Below, piece by piece: positions 35,026 through 46,380 of a stretch of DNA of 64,000 nucleotides (within the stretch, counting starts at the first letter, position 1; each line of letters opens with the position of its first letter). Under the pieces are notes generated by a model that saw nothing but the letters and a program-made list of their open reading frames with translations, ran no database searches and was not told the DNA's origin. The stretch comes from Hemerocallis citrina (lineage: Eukaryota; Streptophyta; Magnoliopsida; Asparagales; Asphodelaceae): the NCBI GenBank assembly GCA_017893485.1, contig CM030360.1, positions 12,636,597-12,700,596 of the forward strand, given 5' to 3'. The translations under genes and the position numbers were made by a program.

Positions 35026-35261
35026 GATTATTAATTATTATTTTAAGTTTAAAAAAACCCTATCTAAACGGAAAAATTCGCGAACCGACCCGACCCGACC
35101 CGGGTTAGACCCGAAAGGGTTCACCGGTTGGGCAGGTCACCATTGCCACTTTTCGACCTGGCCTGGCCTGGTTAAGCCACCAACCTGGCCCGAACCCGCC
35201 CAAGTCAACATCCAACCCGGACGGGTCCGGCCTGGCCCGTTCGACCCGAATGCCAATCCTA
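31663..35261 (+). mobile_element. hAT-B: Ac-like hAT element inside the Copia-B LTR
   Basis: The ends are TAGGGATGGCAA and the complement of TAGGATTGGCA. A perfect 8-bp duplication, ctgaaacg, lies at 31655-31662 and 35262-35269. The intact 5' LTR at about 41075-41083 shows the unoccupied site (attgaaacggcag). GC-rich cgggtc subterminal repeats are at both ends. A (TTA)n expansion lies at about 34930-35045. It is a sister of hAT-A. Confidence 0.95.
32520..34570 (+). pseudogene. hAT transposase of hAT-B, disabled
   Basis: The BED finger (CKTCSK ... HIQYNH) is at about 32830-32915. The core is split into 32826-33122 and 33164-33574 by a one-base loss near 33113. Then follow 33767-34198 and an hATC region near 34350-34560. 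Lesions are a TAA at about 33620 where hAT-A has a glutamine codon, the TAG at 34378-34380 shared with hAT-A, and further shifts. The two tryptophan codons that are TGA in hAT-A are still TGG here. Confidence 0.88.
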
Positions 35262-35771
35262 CTGAAACGGCAGACAAAACCGTTTATGCATTTATAAAAT
35301 CCGTTTACAAAAGGAAAAAATCAAAACTGCAGCAAAAGGTGGCTCTGCACGGGGTGGGGTTATGTCAGTCTAACGTTCGTGTTCGTAGGACGTGCAGGTG
35401 CACTTAAGTCGCATGTAATCCGGTCCGAGATTTGCACCCCTTCTGCGCGCGCGAGAGAGAGCCTCTCTTCTAGCTATCTTACATTGCTTAGAAGAAGGTT
35501 ACTATATATCATCTTCTAATTCCCTTGATTTTTCCGATGGGGACTATGTCCCCTCAACCCTTTTTCAAAGAATGAAAACGTCTAACTTTGAGAGATAATT
35601 TCTCATTCATCCCTTAACTTTTTTTAGCAAATTAATTTATGATTTTGATCTATTCACGAAGGAGAACACAAATCAATCAGGATCTCTCAATAATTCATTG
35701 AGGATCTTACTCAAAAAATTGCTCAAAAACTGGTTTGTAAATTTTGTGTATAAAACACCCATTTTCTAACA

Positions 35772-36384
35772 TTCCCCACATGAATGAATATTGACGACCA
35801 TAGACACGACAAACTGATACGACATATTTGGTGATAGAATTCAGCGATTGATTCATGCATAGGATAGATAGGTGTTACCCTTTGAACCATTCCTTATGAA
35901 AATATGTTTACTTTACGAACTAAACAGTAAATGCGATGTTCTTGAACTGTTCTGTCATTTGTGTAAATGATGACATATCTCACACAAGAATCTTTCTACG
36001 CATTTTCAGTTCTTACTGTTATATTCGTTTTGGCCATGAACATACGCTTAGTTCTGGAAGAGTTTAACAGAAATATTGCCCTATATTATTCCCTTGGAAG
36101 CGGCCCTTCTTCTCTCTTACATAGGTGATTTCTTACTTAAGAGTAACGCGCATTACTCTGCTCGGATATCCGATGCATAAGAAACATTAAATGCATAGCT
36201 GAACCTGTTACCTTACGGGCATCACTATTTCATCATGGGAATGGACATAGAAAAATTTCCACAGTGATCCAATTTGGTCTTTACAATTTGGTTGTCCCTT
36301 TGAACCTAGATCTTGGGATCTCTAGTCAGCTATGTTAAGTGTCCAGTGTATCGACTTATTCTTTCATGGACTTTAGTCTCATTC
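35772..36384 (-). other. Copia-B 3' untranslated stretch
   Basis: It lies between the end of the RNase H frame and the 3' LTR. There is no frame of note. The purine tract is at the 35772 end. Confidence 0.6.
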
Positions 36385-38244
36385 CCCTCGATAATTTATC
36401 AACTAACTTTCTGTTTAACCCTTTAGTCAGCAGATCCGCAATGTTATCCTTTAACTTTACATAGTCCACAGAGATAACCCCAGTAGAGAGTAGTTGTCTA
36501 ATGGTATTATGTCTTCAATTAATATGTCTAGATTTACCATTATACATAATGCTCTGTGCTCTACAAATTGCAGATTGACTATCTAAATATATGCAGATTG
36601 GAGGCACAAACTTCGTCCACCTTGGAATATCCTCAAGAAAGTGGCGTAACCATTCTGCTTCTTCCCCACATTTGTTCAGTACGATAAATTCAGATTCCAT
36701 CGTGGATTTAGCGATCACTGTTTATTTCGAGGATTTTCAAGAAACTGCTGCATCACCTAGTGTAAACACATTGCCACTAGTGAATTTTGAATTATCACTA
36801 GATATCCAGTTCGCATCACTGTATCCTTCAAGTACAGCCGGATATCTCGTATAGTGCAACCCATAGGTACGAGTAAAATGCAAGTACTTCAGTACTCTTG
36901 TAATTGCTTGTCAATGCTCGCTTCCAGGATTACTCGTATATCTACTTAGTTTACTCACTGCATAGGCTATGTCTGGTCTTGTACAACTCATTAAGTACAT
37001 TAGACTGCCTATGATTCTAGAGTATTCTACTTGAAAAATACTCTCACCTTTATTCTTGGATAAATGTAAAGTTAGATTTATTGGAGTTCTGGCAATACCA
37101 GATTTATCTTTATCAAATTTTTCAATAATATTGTCAGCATAATGTAACTGGCTTAAAATAAGCTCGTTTGATGTTCTTGTGATTTTGATTCTCAATATAA
37201 CATCAGCTAGTCTCATGTCTTTCATGTCAAACCTCGAGTTCAATATGTTTTTAACAAATTTAATCATCTGATCATTGCTTCTAATAATAAGTATGTCATC
37301 TACATACAAACATATAATGATATATCCATCTTCTGTGTCTTTGACATATATACATTTGTCACATTCATTGATCTTGAAGCTATTTGTCATCATGAAATTG
37401 TTAAATTTCTCATGTCATTGCTTTGGAGCTTGTTTCAAGCCATATAATGACTTCACCAGTTTACACACTTTCTTTTTATGTCCTGGAGCTAAAAAGCCCT
37501 CAGGTCATTCAATTTAGATTTCTTAATCTAATTCTCTATTAAGAAAATCTGTTTTTACTTCCATTTGATGTATTTCAAGATTGTGCAGAGCTACTATTAC
37601 AAGTATCATCCTAAGGGAATTTATTCTCGTCACAGGAGAATACGTATCAAAGTAATCAAGACCTTCCTTTTGTTTATAACCTTTATTACAAGTTTTGCCA
37701 TGTATTTATCAATTGATCCATCAGGTTTTATTTTTCTCTTGAAGATTCACTTGGAACCTAAAGGATTACTACCTGGCAGAAGATCCACTAGTTCCCAAGT
37801 ATGATTTTGCAAGATAGAATCAATTTCACTCTTGATGGTTGCTTTCCATAGAAGACCATCACTCGAGTTCACCGCTTTTTTGAAGGTTTTGGGTTCACCT
37901 TCAAGCATAAATGTCAAGAAATCCGGACCACAAGATTTTTCCATTCTTGGTCTTTTACTACATCGAGGTTCCTCCTCAACTTCTTCATCTCGGTCTTCAC
38001 TATCTTCACTAATAGTCTCATGTGTTCGTTTGGAGGAACTTGGTTCCTCCTTTGGCTTACATGGAAATATACCTTCAAAGAACGATACATTTCTAGACTC
38101 CATTATCGTGTTCTTTGATATATCAGTGATATCGGATTTGTATACTAAGAACCGATAGGCACTACTGTTAAGTGCATAGCCAATAAAAATACAATCAACC
38201 ATTTTTGGTCCTATTTTTACTTTCTTAGGTGGAGGTACTGCCAA
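36385..38244 (-). pseudogene. Copia-B integrase C-terminus, reverse transcriptase and RNase H
   Basis: In order on the minus strand: the integrase tail and linker 38244-37747 (DCIFIGYALNSSAYRFLVY, then a Glu/Ser-rich stretch and WKATIKSEIDSI); an RT region broken by stops; the RT active site ICLYVDDILIIRSN in 37393-36911, followed by CTRPDIAYAVSKLSRY; RNase H in 36718-36515 (KSTMESEFI, YLDSQSAICRAQ, GKSRHIN); and a C-terminal remnant to about 36385. RNase H begins in a different frame, so the protein is not made in one piece. Confidence 0.88.
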
Positions 38245-38249
38245 CTTGG

Positions 38250-39439
38250 CAAGACATCCTCACGTTCGCAAGTAATTGTAGGATGACTTTTTTTCTTTCC
38301 ATAATTCATATGGAGTTTTCTCTTCTTTCTTTTTGGGCACCTTATTCAAAGGTAGTTAGCTAAAAGAATAGCTTCATCCCACAAGTTTGGTGGCAACCAG
38401 AACTTATTAACATTGTATTCATCATTTCTTTCAATGTACGATTCTTTCTCTCAGCAACACCATTGGACTGAGGAGAATAAAGAGCTGTTGTTTCATGTAT
38501 AATTCCATGCTTAGCACACGTGTCAGCAAATGGCGATTCATACTCTCCACTTCGGTCGCTTCTTAGCGCCTTAATTTTCTTATTGAGTTGGTTCTCAACT
38601 TCATTTTTATAGAGAATAAATTTCTCTATAGCTTCATCATTGCTTTTAAGCAAATATACATAGCAGTATTTTGTGCTATCATTAATGAAGATAATTAAAT
38701 ATTTATTACCACCTCTTGTTTGTATCATTTTCAAATCACAAATATCAGTGTGAATTAGATCAAGAGGTTTAGTATTTCTTTTAACACTTTTAAATGATGA
38801 TCTTGTTAGTTTTGCCTCAATACAAGTTTCACACTTATGTTTGGAATCAATTTGGAATGTTGGTATGTAATTCAAGTTAATTAGTCTACGCAAAGTGTCA
38901 TAATTAACATGTCCTAGTCTACCATACCATAAACTGGAAGACTCAAGCATATAAGTAGAAGAGCTAGCTTTATTAATATTCTTGACCATGGTCATTACAT
39001 TGAGTTTGAACATTCCACCACTCATGTATCCTCTACCAATATACATTCCACTCTTTGAAAAAATAAATTTGTTCAACTCGAAGACTAAACGAAAACCGTG
39101 GTTATTAAGCAACTAACCAGATACCAGGTTCTTACGAATTTCAGAAACATATGCAACATTGTTCAGAGTCAGTTCCTTTGCAGATGTTATCTTCAAGATC
39201 ACCTTGCCTTGGCTTTTGATTCCAGAAGTAGCCGAGTTTCTCATAAACATTTTCTCCTCATTCTCTAATGGTTCGAAAGTGGAGAACATACTTCTGTTGG
39301 AGCATACATGTCGAGTAGCTCCAGTGTCAATCCACCATTCTTTCGGGTTTGAACCTATCATATTCACTTCTGATATCACAGCTGAGAGGTTGATATCAGA
39401 AACATCTTGAGCAATGCCTTGAATCATGTTTGCTTCTCT
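38250..39439 (-). pseudogene. Copia-B protease and integrase core
   Basis: The protease motif WWIDTGATRHVC lies near 39335, followed by an open frame to 39113 and a stop. From 39112 come the pre-integrase region (LWYGRLGHVNYDTLRRL ... CETC), integrase Asp (DLIHTDICD), Asp (ALRSDRSGEYES) and Glu (QSNGVAERKNRT). The frame is lost after about 38360 near the sequence for the integrase C-terminal region. Confidence 0.88.
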
Positions 39440-40348
39440 ATTCTTGTTCTTCTTGGGAAGTCTACATTCGGTAGATTTGTGACCCATCTTGTCACAATTG
39501 AAGCACTTGCCTTGAAACTTCGGCTTCTTAGAGATTCCTCCCTTAGGCTCCAACTTGGGACTCTTGTTGTTGTGCTTGTTGGAACATTATTTATGTTTCA
39601 TTACATTTACCTTGGCTGCATGACTAATGAGTCCAACCTTTTCAGATCCTCTATTGTCTTCTTCAATACGAAGCCTGACAATGAGATCTTCAATGCCCAT
39701 TTCTTTTCGCTTATGCTTTAGGTAATTCGTAAAGTTTTTCCAACCTGGTGGTAATTTTTCAATTATACATGCTACTTGGAAACTTTCACTTAAGTTCATA
39801 TCTTCAGCATGAATCTCATGCAAGATCAGTTGTATTTCTTGAATTTGACTGATCACTGTTTTAGAATCTACCATTTTATAGTTTAGGAAGCGGCCCACTA
39901 TGAATTTCTTAGCACCGACATCCTATGTTTTATACTTATGGTTTAGTGATTCTCAAAGTTCTTTAGCAGTTTTTTTGTCAATGTATACATTATACAAAGA
40001 ATCAGCTAATCCGTTTATTATGTAATTCCTACATAAGTAATCAGCATTTTTCCAAGCATCCACAGCGGCAATGACTTGGTTATCTTGCTTATCTTTCTTA
40101 AGATTTGGAGCTTCTTTATTCAAGAATCTTGCAAGATTCAATGTGGTCAGATAGAACATCATCTTCTGTTGCCACATTTTGAAATTCTACCCGTTGAACT
40201 TCTCAGGTTTCTCCCTATGGGAGACAGAGACAGGTACAACAGTTGGCATTGGCACTCGTGCCGCAGCAGTAGTCGGTACTTGCGTCGTATCAGCAACTGG
40301 TACGTGGACCGTTTCAGACACAGCAAAATTTTCTGATGCTGTAGTCAT
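39440..40348 (-). pseudogene. Copia-B gag
   Basis: It starts MTTASENFAVSETVHVP. The capsid-like part reads [18 protein letters not shown] and, further on, HEIHAEDMNLSESFQVACII with KLPPGWKNFTNYLKHKRKEM. The zinc knuckle CFNCDKMGHKSTEC lies near 39505-39464. Stops near 40187, 39950 and 39586 break the chain. Confidence 0.87.
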
Positions 40349-40881
40349 TTCGATTCTGAAAAATACACAACACGTGTAAGTTTTCCAGATTAAAGAAAAA
40401 GAAAAAAGTGCCTCAAAATTGGAAATCAAGAAAATCAAAAAATCTGTTTTAAGTTTGTTATCAAAATTCTTTATAAACTTTCTTTTACAATAAAATCAAT
40501 TGATTGAGAGGCACCGAAAATAGAGAAGAGAATAGGAGGGGAAGAAAATCCAACAAGAAAATAAAATTAAATAAACAACAACTTACAAACAAACTGAATA
40601 TGCAACAAGGTAGAGTAGTTGAGGCTTGTGTATCACACAATGTCCTTAAAACAGATTTCGCCTCTTCCGGTTGCTGGATTATGTTAAGGCGTCTGTCTTC
40701 AAGGATGCAACGATTAGAGTGTTCACGTATGCACCACGTAACACCCTCGAACCGACCAACAGCGTGAGAACTCTATCACCGACTTACCAAACAGCAGGAT
40801 CGAGGAACGGAACGGAGTAAAATTAAACAGAAAAGAAAGAAGACGATTTTTGGTGCAGGGAAGAAAGAGAGAGGGGTGGCT

Positions 40882-40893
40882 CTATATATAGAG
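40882..40893 (-). promoter_or_regulatory. TATA box of Copia-B LTR promoter
   Basis: The palindromic ctctatatatagag contains a TATATATAG box on the minus strand, downstream (minus strand) of the U3 repeats at 40910-41100. The 3' LTR copy is near 31461. Confidence 0.6.
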
Positions 40894-40909
40894 TCAGGGT
40901 TAAAGCTTG

Positions 40910-41100
40910 TAACGGCAGACAAAGATATGAATGCCTACAGTATAACGACAGACAATGTATTGAATGCATACACTGTAATGGCAGACAATAGTTAATGCCC
41001 TGAATGCCACAGTGTAACGGCAGACAGGCACTTGAATGCGTATAATGTAACAGCAGACAAAATGTTTAATACTGCATTGAAACGGCAGATAAAACCATTT
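40910..41100 (-). repeat. U3 tandem repeats of the Copia-B 5' LTR
   Basis: The same variable 35-45-bp units (taacggcagaca core) as at 31490-31660, uninterrupted here. Confidence 0.75.
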
Positions 41101-41588
41101 CTGTATTTATAACAGCCGTTTACAAAAGGAAAAAATCAAAACTGCAGCAAAAGGTGACTCTGCACGGGGTGCGGTTATGTCGATCGGTCCGGCATTCATG
41201 TCCGCAGGATGTGCGGGTGCACTCAAGTCGCATGTAATCTGGTCCGAGATTTGCACCCCCACTACACGAGAGAGAGAAAATATCTCTTCTAGCTATCTTA
41301 CAATGCTTAGAAGAAGGTTACTATATATCCTCTTCTAATTCTCTTGATTTTTCCAATTTGGGACTATGTCTCCTCAACCCATTTTCAAGAATGAAAATGT
41401 CTGACTTTGAGAGACAATTTCTCATTCATCCCTTAACCGTTTTTAGCAAATTAATATATGATTTTGATCTACTCACGAAGGAGAACACAAATCAATCAAG
41501 ATCTCTTAATAATTCATTGAGGATCTTACTCAAACAGTTGCTCAAAAACTGGTTCGTAAATAGTGTATAAAACACCCATTTTCTAACA

Positions 41589-42771
41589 ACATTTGCACCT
41601 GTGGCAAGGTTCAACACTGTTGGAGTTTTACTGTCACTTGTTGCAAACCTTGACTGGTCGTTGGAGTAATTTAATGTGAAGAATGATTTTTTACATGGGG
41701 AATTGACAAAAGAGCTTTATATTGATCTACCACCAGGATCAAATAGACCGGTCCAACACAGTAATAAAGTGTGTCGGGTGAAGAAAGCACTGTATGGTCT
41801 CAAACAGTCGCCAAGAGCTTGGTTTGGGAGATTTTCAAAATCAGTGAGGACATTTGGATATTGTCAGAGTAACTCAAATCATACCCTGTTCCTGAAAAGG
41901 AAAGAAGGTAAGATTACTGTTCTCATTATATGATACTATAGTAACTGGAAATGATCCCGAGGAGTGAAAGACATTAAAGAACTACTTGTCACCAGAGTAG
42001 AGTTCAAAATGAAGGATCTTGGTCCTTTGAGATATTTCCTTGGTATCGAAGTTTCTCGCTCTAGAAAGTGTATATTTCTATCTTAAAGGAAGTATGCGCT
42101 TGATTTGTTGAAGGAAACAGGAATGTCAGCTTATCAGCCTATTAATACAAGTTAAAAGAAGGAATGAAATTGTGGAATGACCCTGATCAAGTGCCGTGTG
42201 ATAAGGAGAGATATCAGAGATTGGTTGGACGACTAATGTATCTTGCAAATACGCGGTCAGATTTTTCATATGCCTTAAGTGTGGTGAGTCAGTTTATGCA
42301 TGCACCTCATGAACAACACATGAATACAGTGATGAGAATCTTGAGATATGTCATGTCTGCTCTAGGAAAAGTGGTCTTGTTTGCAAAACATGGTCACTTG
42401 AAGGTTGAGGCATATACTAATGCTGATTGGGTAGGATCTGTTGATAATCGGTGCTCCACTTCAGGATACTTTACCTTTGTTAGAGGAAATCCGATTACAG
42501 GGAGAAGCAAAAAAAAATGTTGTCGCACGCTCTAGTGCAGAGGTTGAGTATCGAGGAGTAACACTGAGTATAACTAAAGTTTTATAGCTTAAACTTTTGT
42601 TACAAGATTTGTGTTGTGGTCCAAATGAGCCTATTAAGGTGTATTGTGACAGTCAAGTGGCGTGGATATTGCAGTCAATCCTGTCCAGCATGATAGGACG
42701 AAGCATGTAGATCTGGGTAGGTTCTTCATCAAGGAGAAATTAGATGACAAAATTATTGAGATATCATAAAT
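41589..42771 (+). pseudogene. Copia-A reverse transcriptase and RNase H
   Basis: It resumes FAPVARF and includes [30 protein letters not shown] and SRVEFKMKDLGPLRYFLGIEV-type sequence. RNase H carries the motifs EAYTNADWVGSVDN, ARSSAEVEYRG and VYCDSQVAW, separated by shifts and stops. The YVDD active-site region near 41935 is damaged. Confidence 0.87.
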
Positions 42772-43282
42772 TCATCAAGGACGAAGCTTAGTTTTATGAA
42801 TAGCGAAACTTATGGTTTAAATTGTATTTTAAATGTATAAGTCCGTGGATGATGATGATGAGTATAGTGTGGTGTGGTAAGATATGTTTTTGACCCGTAC
42901 CCATCTCGTTGTGGAGTATCGGGCCCTGTGATATGGTTTATAAGTTATTTTCTAAAAAGTTTACTACGTTTTCAAAGGAATTTATGGTTTTTATTTGATA
43001 ATTGATATTCTATTATGAGTTTGGCCCCCAGAGCATGATATTTATATTGCTTGTGTGATTATGCTCATTTTGGCCGGGGGAGCCCATGATATTATTGGCT
43101 GTGATGTGAGCTACGGGATATAGAGCGGAATTCCGTAAGTTTTTTGTGTTTCGGGGCAGAAATTTCAAGAAAAACTTTGCCAAAATTTTATTTGATATAT
43201 AACAATCTTAGTTTATGTTTAAAGTAATATAGAAATTGAAAGAATTGAATTTGGAGTCAAAAAAAAAATATGGGGCGTTACA
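42772..43282. mobile_element. ~510-bp unclassified insertion near the end of Copia-A
   Basis: It splits the RNase H C-terminus (EIS before, VKSKDQPADILTK after). It ends in ggggcgttacagt, which resembles ends of some LTRs, but no clear target duplication or inverted termini were found. A solo LTR is one possibility. Confidence 0.4.
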
Positions 43283-43405
43283 GTAAGGTGAAATCAAAAG
43301 ACCAGCCTGCAGATATTCTCACAAAGGTAATATCGAATCAGCTCTTCTTGAAATTTGTGGACAAGTTGGGCATGTTCAATATCTATGCACCAACTTAAAG
43401 GGGAG
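43283..43405 (+). pseudogene. Copia-A polyprotein C-terminus and polypurine tract
   Basis: It reads VKSKDQPADILTKVISNQL and ends IYAPT-stop, followed by aaaggggaggg, the plus-strand primer tract, directly before the 3' LTR. Confidence 0.85.
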
Positions 43406-43736
43406 GGTTAAAATATAATTTGTATATTCTGTTTCCCAATTTATAGGTAACAGATTTTCTCAAATTTCTTCCTTAATCTTCTCAATCAATTGTATCCCTT
43501 TTCCAAGAAATAATGTGTTTATATATATATATATAGGGCCGGCCCTGAGTTCCGGGGGGCCCTAGGCGAACTTCCGAAATGGGCCCCCCTGCCCCATATA
43601 TAAAAAAAAAAAAATTTTACGCGTGAAACGCGTGCCTATATTTACAAGGGAAGTTTGAAATCGGGGGCCCCAAAAATGACGAATTCCGCGGGGGCCCGAG
43701 GCGACCGCCTTACCCGCCTTCATATCAGGGCCGGCC

Positions 43737-43785
<49 letters not shown>

Positions 43786-43847
43786 AAGAGGTAGACAATA
43801 GAAGAATAATAAGTAGAAAAATATTATTTTTCCCAAACATAATTTCA
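43406..43847 (+). repeat. Copia-A 3' LTR
   Basis: The outer parts match 22415-22581. Between them lie TA and AC dinucleotide runs and the hAT-like MITE at 43535-43740. Confidence 0.8.
43535..43740. mobile_element. GC-rich hAT-like MITE in a TA microsatellite
   Basis: Inverted termini share gggccggccctga at both ends and sit between TA runs, consistent with a TATATATA duplication but not provable there. The interior includes ggcgaacttcc, also found in the hairpin at 2320-2470. Confidence 0.7.
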
Positions 43848-43915
43848 ATATGTAGGACAAGCCCGAATTAGAAATGGATAGGAAGTTCTCCCAAGGGTTA
43901 GTAGGACACGCCTAA

Positions 43916-44422
43916 TCTATACTATTATTAAGCAAAACCCCATTTTGGCGGCTTTTTACTATCATGTCCCCATAAACATAAAAGGCTAAAAAAATATAGG
44001 GCTAATATCGGAGGTCAAAAATGTAATTTGCATGTATTACGAAAAAAATAAACACATGCATGCAAATATCAAAATGAATAAATTTGCATGCAATTACTTA
44101 TGCAATTACTTTGCTGATGAATAAATTTGCATGCAATTACATTGGTAGGAGGAAACTATTCATTTGTTACCATTAATAGTTCATGTTGGCTTCAATGTCT
44201 AGGAAGAACGATGCATGTATACTAAGTTGATCAAAATTTAAAAAGTAAACAATACAAAAAAGTTACTGTCTAAACTAATATGTGCATGCCTGTAGAAACC
44301 AAAATTGTGCAAATATCAAAATGTCAACTCTGCATGCAACCTCTTCGGTGACCAACCCCTTCCTCAAAATCCTACACACCTTTAAATATTAGGGCGTGCA
44401 TCGCACGCGTGCAAATAGCTAG
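43916..44422 (+). mobile_element. Non-autonomous Helitron
   Basis: It starts TCTATACTATTATTAAGC after an A and ends with CTAG before a T, inserted between A and T with no duplication, as Helitrons do. The 3' hairpin gcgtgc-atc-gcacgc is at 44394-44408, 10 bases before CTAG. It has no coding capacity. Flanks join to the sequence of the other palindrome arm. Confidence 0.88.
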
Positions 44423-45073
44423 TCAGAGGTTAGTAGAACCCAGGCTCATGATATGCTTGATTAGAACCATACATCTAGGTCTACATGCTTGCAACTATCG
44501 AATGACATGATTTCAAGACATTTATGATTTCTTTGCATAATGCATTAAATCGTAAAAAATCATATAGATGGATATGATGCATGGGAAATGAAATTCAGTT
44601 GACTTTGTCACATATCCTTAGACTATTTTAGACATATAGAATAAAATGAATGGTCTGGATCGTCCATAGGATGGGCTCTCCGGCTTATTGTGAACCGTCG
44701 TTTATTATGAGTGATGTGCATTTTGTGATAATTAAAACTATTTGTCTTATTAATATTTGTTTTTTCTTTTTTGTGATAGTTGATTTAGCATTTCCTTTTC
44801 CGCATTGGTTTATTATGTGCATATAGTAGTCAATCTTCAAAAGGCAACTTCATCATTTTCTTAGAAGCGTGCACTACTATTTTAAGAGTTGACATTTTTT
44901 AACATTGTCTTACCACTATAATTATTGATTTTGCTAGTGACTCAATAGAAAAAGCTTTACATATATTCAGCAAAATATGATTAACGGCTTATGATAACAG
45001 ATCTTGTGATTAATTGGATCAAATTTTATTTAAGATCAAAGTTTGTTTAGACATTTTGTCATTCCTTGTATCT

Positions 45074-45700
45074 GAGGTTTAAAATCTGGATTTCGGGCTC
45101 ATCTCTGCAAGGGGTGTTTCGTCTCAGATCGAAGATATCGGAGGAGATATCGAAAAAATGTCATCATCTCGGATGTTCATTTCAAACACTCGGTAAACAT
45201 ATTTTTTTATTACTAAATAAGATATTATATGTTCTACATGTCATTTATCATTTAAAATATTGTAAATTGTATCTAATGACATGAATCAATCACGATCAAT
45301 ATTCGCAAAATTAACAACAATATAAAAAAGTGTAATATAAGTATATTACTCAATTGAATTTGTATTGATTAGAACAAATATATTAGTTAATAGACTTACT
45401 TGACTTTGCATATACACAAACAATAGAGAGACAAAATCCTCATTTTATCTTAGCTTAAGGTCCTATATGGAAGACTTACATGCAAAAAGTAAAACAAAAA
45501 AAAAAGATATATATTTACAATAACATTAGTGTGTCGATTTATGCCGATATTTTGAAAATTTCAGCAATATTTCGGCCATTTCAGTCGAAATCTACATTGT
45601 TCAGTCCAAAACGATATGGAGTATAGAAATTAATGATTTCGTATCGACAAGTTAGTCGGAAGAAAATTTCGGCCATATCTGTCGAAATTTAAAACAGCGG
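45074..45700. mobile_element. 627-bp hAT-like element with perfect 8-bp duplication
   Basis: The flanks are ttgtatct at 45066-45073 and 45701-45708. The left palindrome arm has a single homologous copy of the site near 11005. Ends are imperfect inverted repeats (gaggtttaaaatctgg versus ccgctgttttaaat), with repeated tttcgg(c/a)-type motifs inside. No coding capacity. Confidence 0.75.
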
Positions 45701-46114
45701 TTGTATCTCCAAAGTATCTTATAACAATCTTAAAGTAAGTATTTTCTAATTATAAATTTATTATAGTACTATGGTTTATCGATCCTTTTTAAATGAAAAG
45801 ATGCAAGAAATGACAATCGATTATCCACTTGATATTTTGAACTTACAGGTCTCTAACTTAGGTTTAAAACTTTAATGTCTTGGTTGCTGATCACATCCAT
45901 CACAGTATGACCTAGTAACCTATCACAAACTTTTGTCATCCCATGCATTTTAAGATTGGGTTCTATGATGAATGGGTCCCTCCAAATAATAATTTTTTTG
46001 TCATTTGTCGTAAATTGCACTCATTCTGTAACCCGTGAACAAACCCTTCACTGCCCTACAATTTTTGTTGCAAGATTGCGTTTGGTAATGATATGATTTG
46101 TAGAAGGTTTTCCT

Positions 46115-46380
46115 TGTTGGATATATTGGTATATTCTTTCTATATAAATATAGCACGTGCATATGTGTAACACGTGTAATGAACGTACAATTGATTGAAT
46201 ATTGGAATGTGGATTTGTGGGCTTATAACCCGATACCAAAATCAGTATTTAGGTATAAATACTGGCTTGTGATAGCAGTCTAGGTATTCCAATCTTGATA
46301 CCTAGGTGAATATCTCAAACAACTTAGATCTAGAGATAAAACCCTAATTCCCAATTGTTAATTTCTCACAAAACTTAACA
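46115..46380 (+). mobile_element. 266-bp solo LTR
   Basis: It starts TGTTGGATATATTGG and ends ACTTAACA, with the 5-bp duplication ttcct at 46110-46114 and 46381-46385. The other palindrome arm (near 10590) shows the unoccupied site. A TATA-like tatataaatat lies near 46142. The orientation is set by this box and is less certain. No internal region remains, so it is the product of LTR-LTR recombination. Confidence 0.82.

Larger units (their letters stand above)
31032..35771 (-). repeat. Copia-B 3' LTR, split by hAT-B
   Basis: Left part 31032-31662 and right part 35270-35771 align end to end with 40456-41588. The break carries the ctgaaacg duplication. Confidence 0.93.
31032..41588 (-). mobile_element. 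Copia-B: second Ty1/copia element, reverse orientation
   Basis: The 5' LTR is 40456-41588 (1133 bp). The 3' LTR is 31032-35771, which is also 1133 bp once hAT-B and one 8-bp duplicate are removed. LTRs run TGTTA...TAACA; the outer end of the 3' LTR has decayed to TTTTA. The target duplication acatt is at 31027-31031 and 41589-41593. Coding parts lie on the minus strand between 40348 and 36385. The purine tract gtggggaatg (complement of 35772-35781) precedes the 3' LTR. No standard initiator-tRNA PBS is seen next to the 5' LTR. Confidence 0.94.
40456..41588 (-). repeat. Copia-B 5' LTR
   Basis: It reads tgttatcaaaattc at 40456 and ttctaaca at 41588 on the plus strand. It contains the intact form of the site that hAT-B occupies in the other LTR. 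Confidence 0.93.
22415..43847 (+). mobile_element. Copia-A: old Ty1/copia element, fragmented by nested insertions
   Basis: The LTRs are 22415-22581 and 43406-43847; the latter is enlarged by a hAT MITE and AT/AC repeats. Coding pieces in family order appear at 23787-24666, 25489-26922, 30932-31031, 41589-42771 and 43283-43395. Interruptions are a hAT MITE, a Helitron-like insert, hAT-C, Copia-B and an unclassified insert. A purine tract aaaggggaggg (about 43397-43407) precedes the 3' LTR. The 5-bp target duplication is not clean (ggtag before, atatgtagg after). Confidence 0.88.
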
